Positions 63,832 through 64,000 of a stretch of DNA of 64,000 bases are shown here, in pieces. The translations under genes and the position numbers were made by a program. Numbering within the stretch: position 1 is the first letter of the stretch; each line of letters starts with the position of its first letter. Origin of the DNA: PZPK01 sp965230795 (GTDB lineage: Bacteria > Pseudomonadota > Gammaproteobacteria > Pseudomonadales > Oleiphilaceae); the NCBI GenBank assembly GCA_965230795.1, contig OZ246020.1, positions 682,001 to 746,000 on the forward strand, read 5' to 3'. The notes beneath the pieces are model-generated. The model was not told the origin of the DNA, made no database searches, and saw nothing but the letters and a program-made list of their open reading frames with translations.

Positions 63832-63910
63832 TTCTAACAATCGGCTGCACAGCGACCGATTTTCCGCCGCTTCGCGGCTCCAAACCGGCCCGTGAGCCGG
63901 GCGTTCCTAA
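63831..63910 (+). repeat. attC-like site at end of cassette 3
   Basis: GTTCTAAC (63831-63838) is the exact complement of GTTAGAAC at the start of cassette 3 (62718-62725). Inner arms CGGCTGCAC and GTGAGCCG pair with one unpaired G. A GCCGC-TTC-GCGGC hairpin forms the tip. The right boundary GCGTTCC only partly fits GTTRRRY, so the array probably ends here. Confidence 0.82.
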
Positions 63911-63957
63911 AGTCTGCTTTGTCGTCTGAGTCAATTCAGAACTCGGCACTATCTTAA

Positions 63958-63996
63958 AGTCCGCTTCTCTCACAATTCAGATGTGATTTTCCGCCA
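63958..63996 (-). repeat. Dispersed repeat A, copy 2 (inverted)
   Basis: Reverse complement of 31528-31566 with 36 of 39 identical bases. It lies 48 bp after the last attC-like site and only 4 bp from the window end, so the repeat may extend further. Confidence 0.82.
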
Positions 63997-64000
63997 GACT

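Noticed and set aside
63656..63895. 79-codon plus-strand frame overlapping the end of the Fic gene
   Set aside because: It is a different frame of the Fic coding region and of the attC-like site, with no features of its own.
1..64000. CRISPR arrays, tRNA or rRNA genes
   Set aside because: I looked for regularly spaced direct repeats and for tRNA-like cloverleaf sequences in the gaps and saw none; a covariance-model scan would be needed to exclude small RNAs.

Overview
The window reads as chromosomal DNA of a free-living, flagellated, probably marine gammaproteobacterium of the Pseudomonadales/Oceanospirillales kind (Marinobacter/Hahella/Ketobacter-like). This rests on gene order (secA-argJ-Nudix/ThiE fusion, xseB-ispA-dxs beside ribA, lgt-thyA-folA), a PomAB-type motor, and many envelope and chemosensory genes. 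Genus-level placement is inference only. I found no rRNA, tRNA, CRISPR or intact insertion sequence.

Layout. 0-21 kb is mostly housekeeping: the 3' part of secA, argJ, a Nudix-ThiE fusion, moaC-moaA, a TPR-sulfotransferase, ribA convergent with xseB-ispA-dxs, pomA-pomB-PilZ, an NRDE protein, a TauE/SafE permease, lgt-thyA-folA, ilvD and a Lon-N-domain protein. 21-27 kb carries a DedA-PAP2 fusion and a tightly overlapping minus-strand run: FliK-like, FlhB C-terminal-like, then two membrane GGDEF proteins with broken active-site signatures. 27-33.5 kb is accessory and less recognisable: a large lipoprotein, a solute-binding-like protein, a secreted DUF1524/HNH-type protein and two PEP-CTERM-like secreted proteins. 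33.6-43.9 kb is a coherent cluster of alpha-E proteins, circularly permuted ATP-grasp proteins (one fused to alpha-E) and three transglutaminase-like proteins. From known families this is a predicted but biochemically undefined peptide ligation/modification system. 44-53 kb has a two-component system (the kinase has an 18-bp tandem-repeat expansion in its ATP lid), two spondin-domain proteins, an EamA transporter, ccoG, a DUF934 protein and a PAS-sigma54 activator. 53-61 kb has a chemoreceptor and a MarR-controlled operon: hydrolase, RND transporter fused to a LolA-like domain, DUF1302 porin-like protein.

61.2-64 kb is the most striking part. It looks like a small integron cassette array without an integrase in view (CALIN-like). 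Three ORFs (a DMP19/DUF4375-like protein, an alpha/beta hydrolase, and a Fic protein with a nuclease-like N-terminus) are separated by attC-like folded sites. Two cassettes carry boundary sequences that match as expected for recombined cassettes. This block is bracketed by two dispersed repeats (68 bp and 39 bp). The same pair, inverted, brackets an AT-rich PEP-CTERM gene about 30 kb away at 31.5-32.5 kb, and cargo polarity relative to the repeats is the same in both places. The pair may mark a shared insertion platform.
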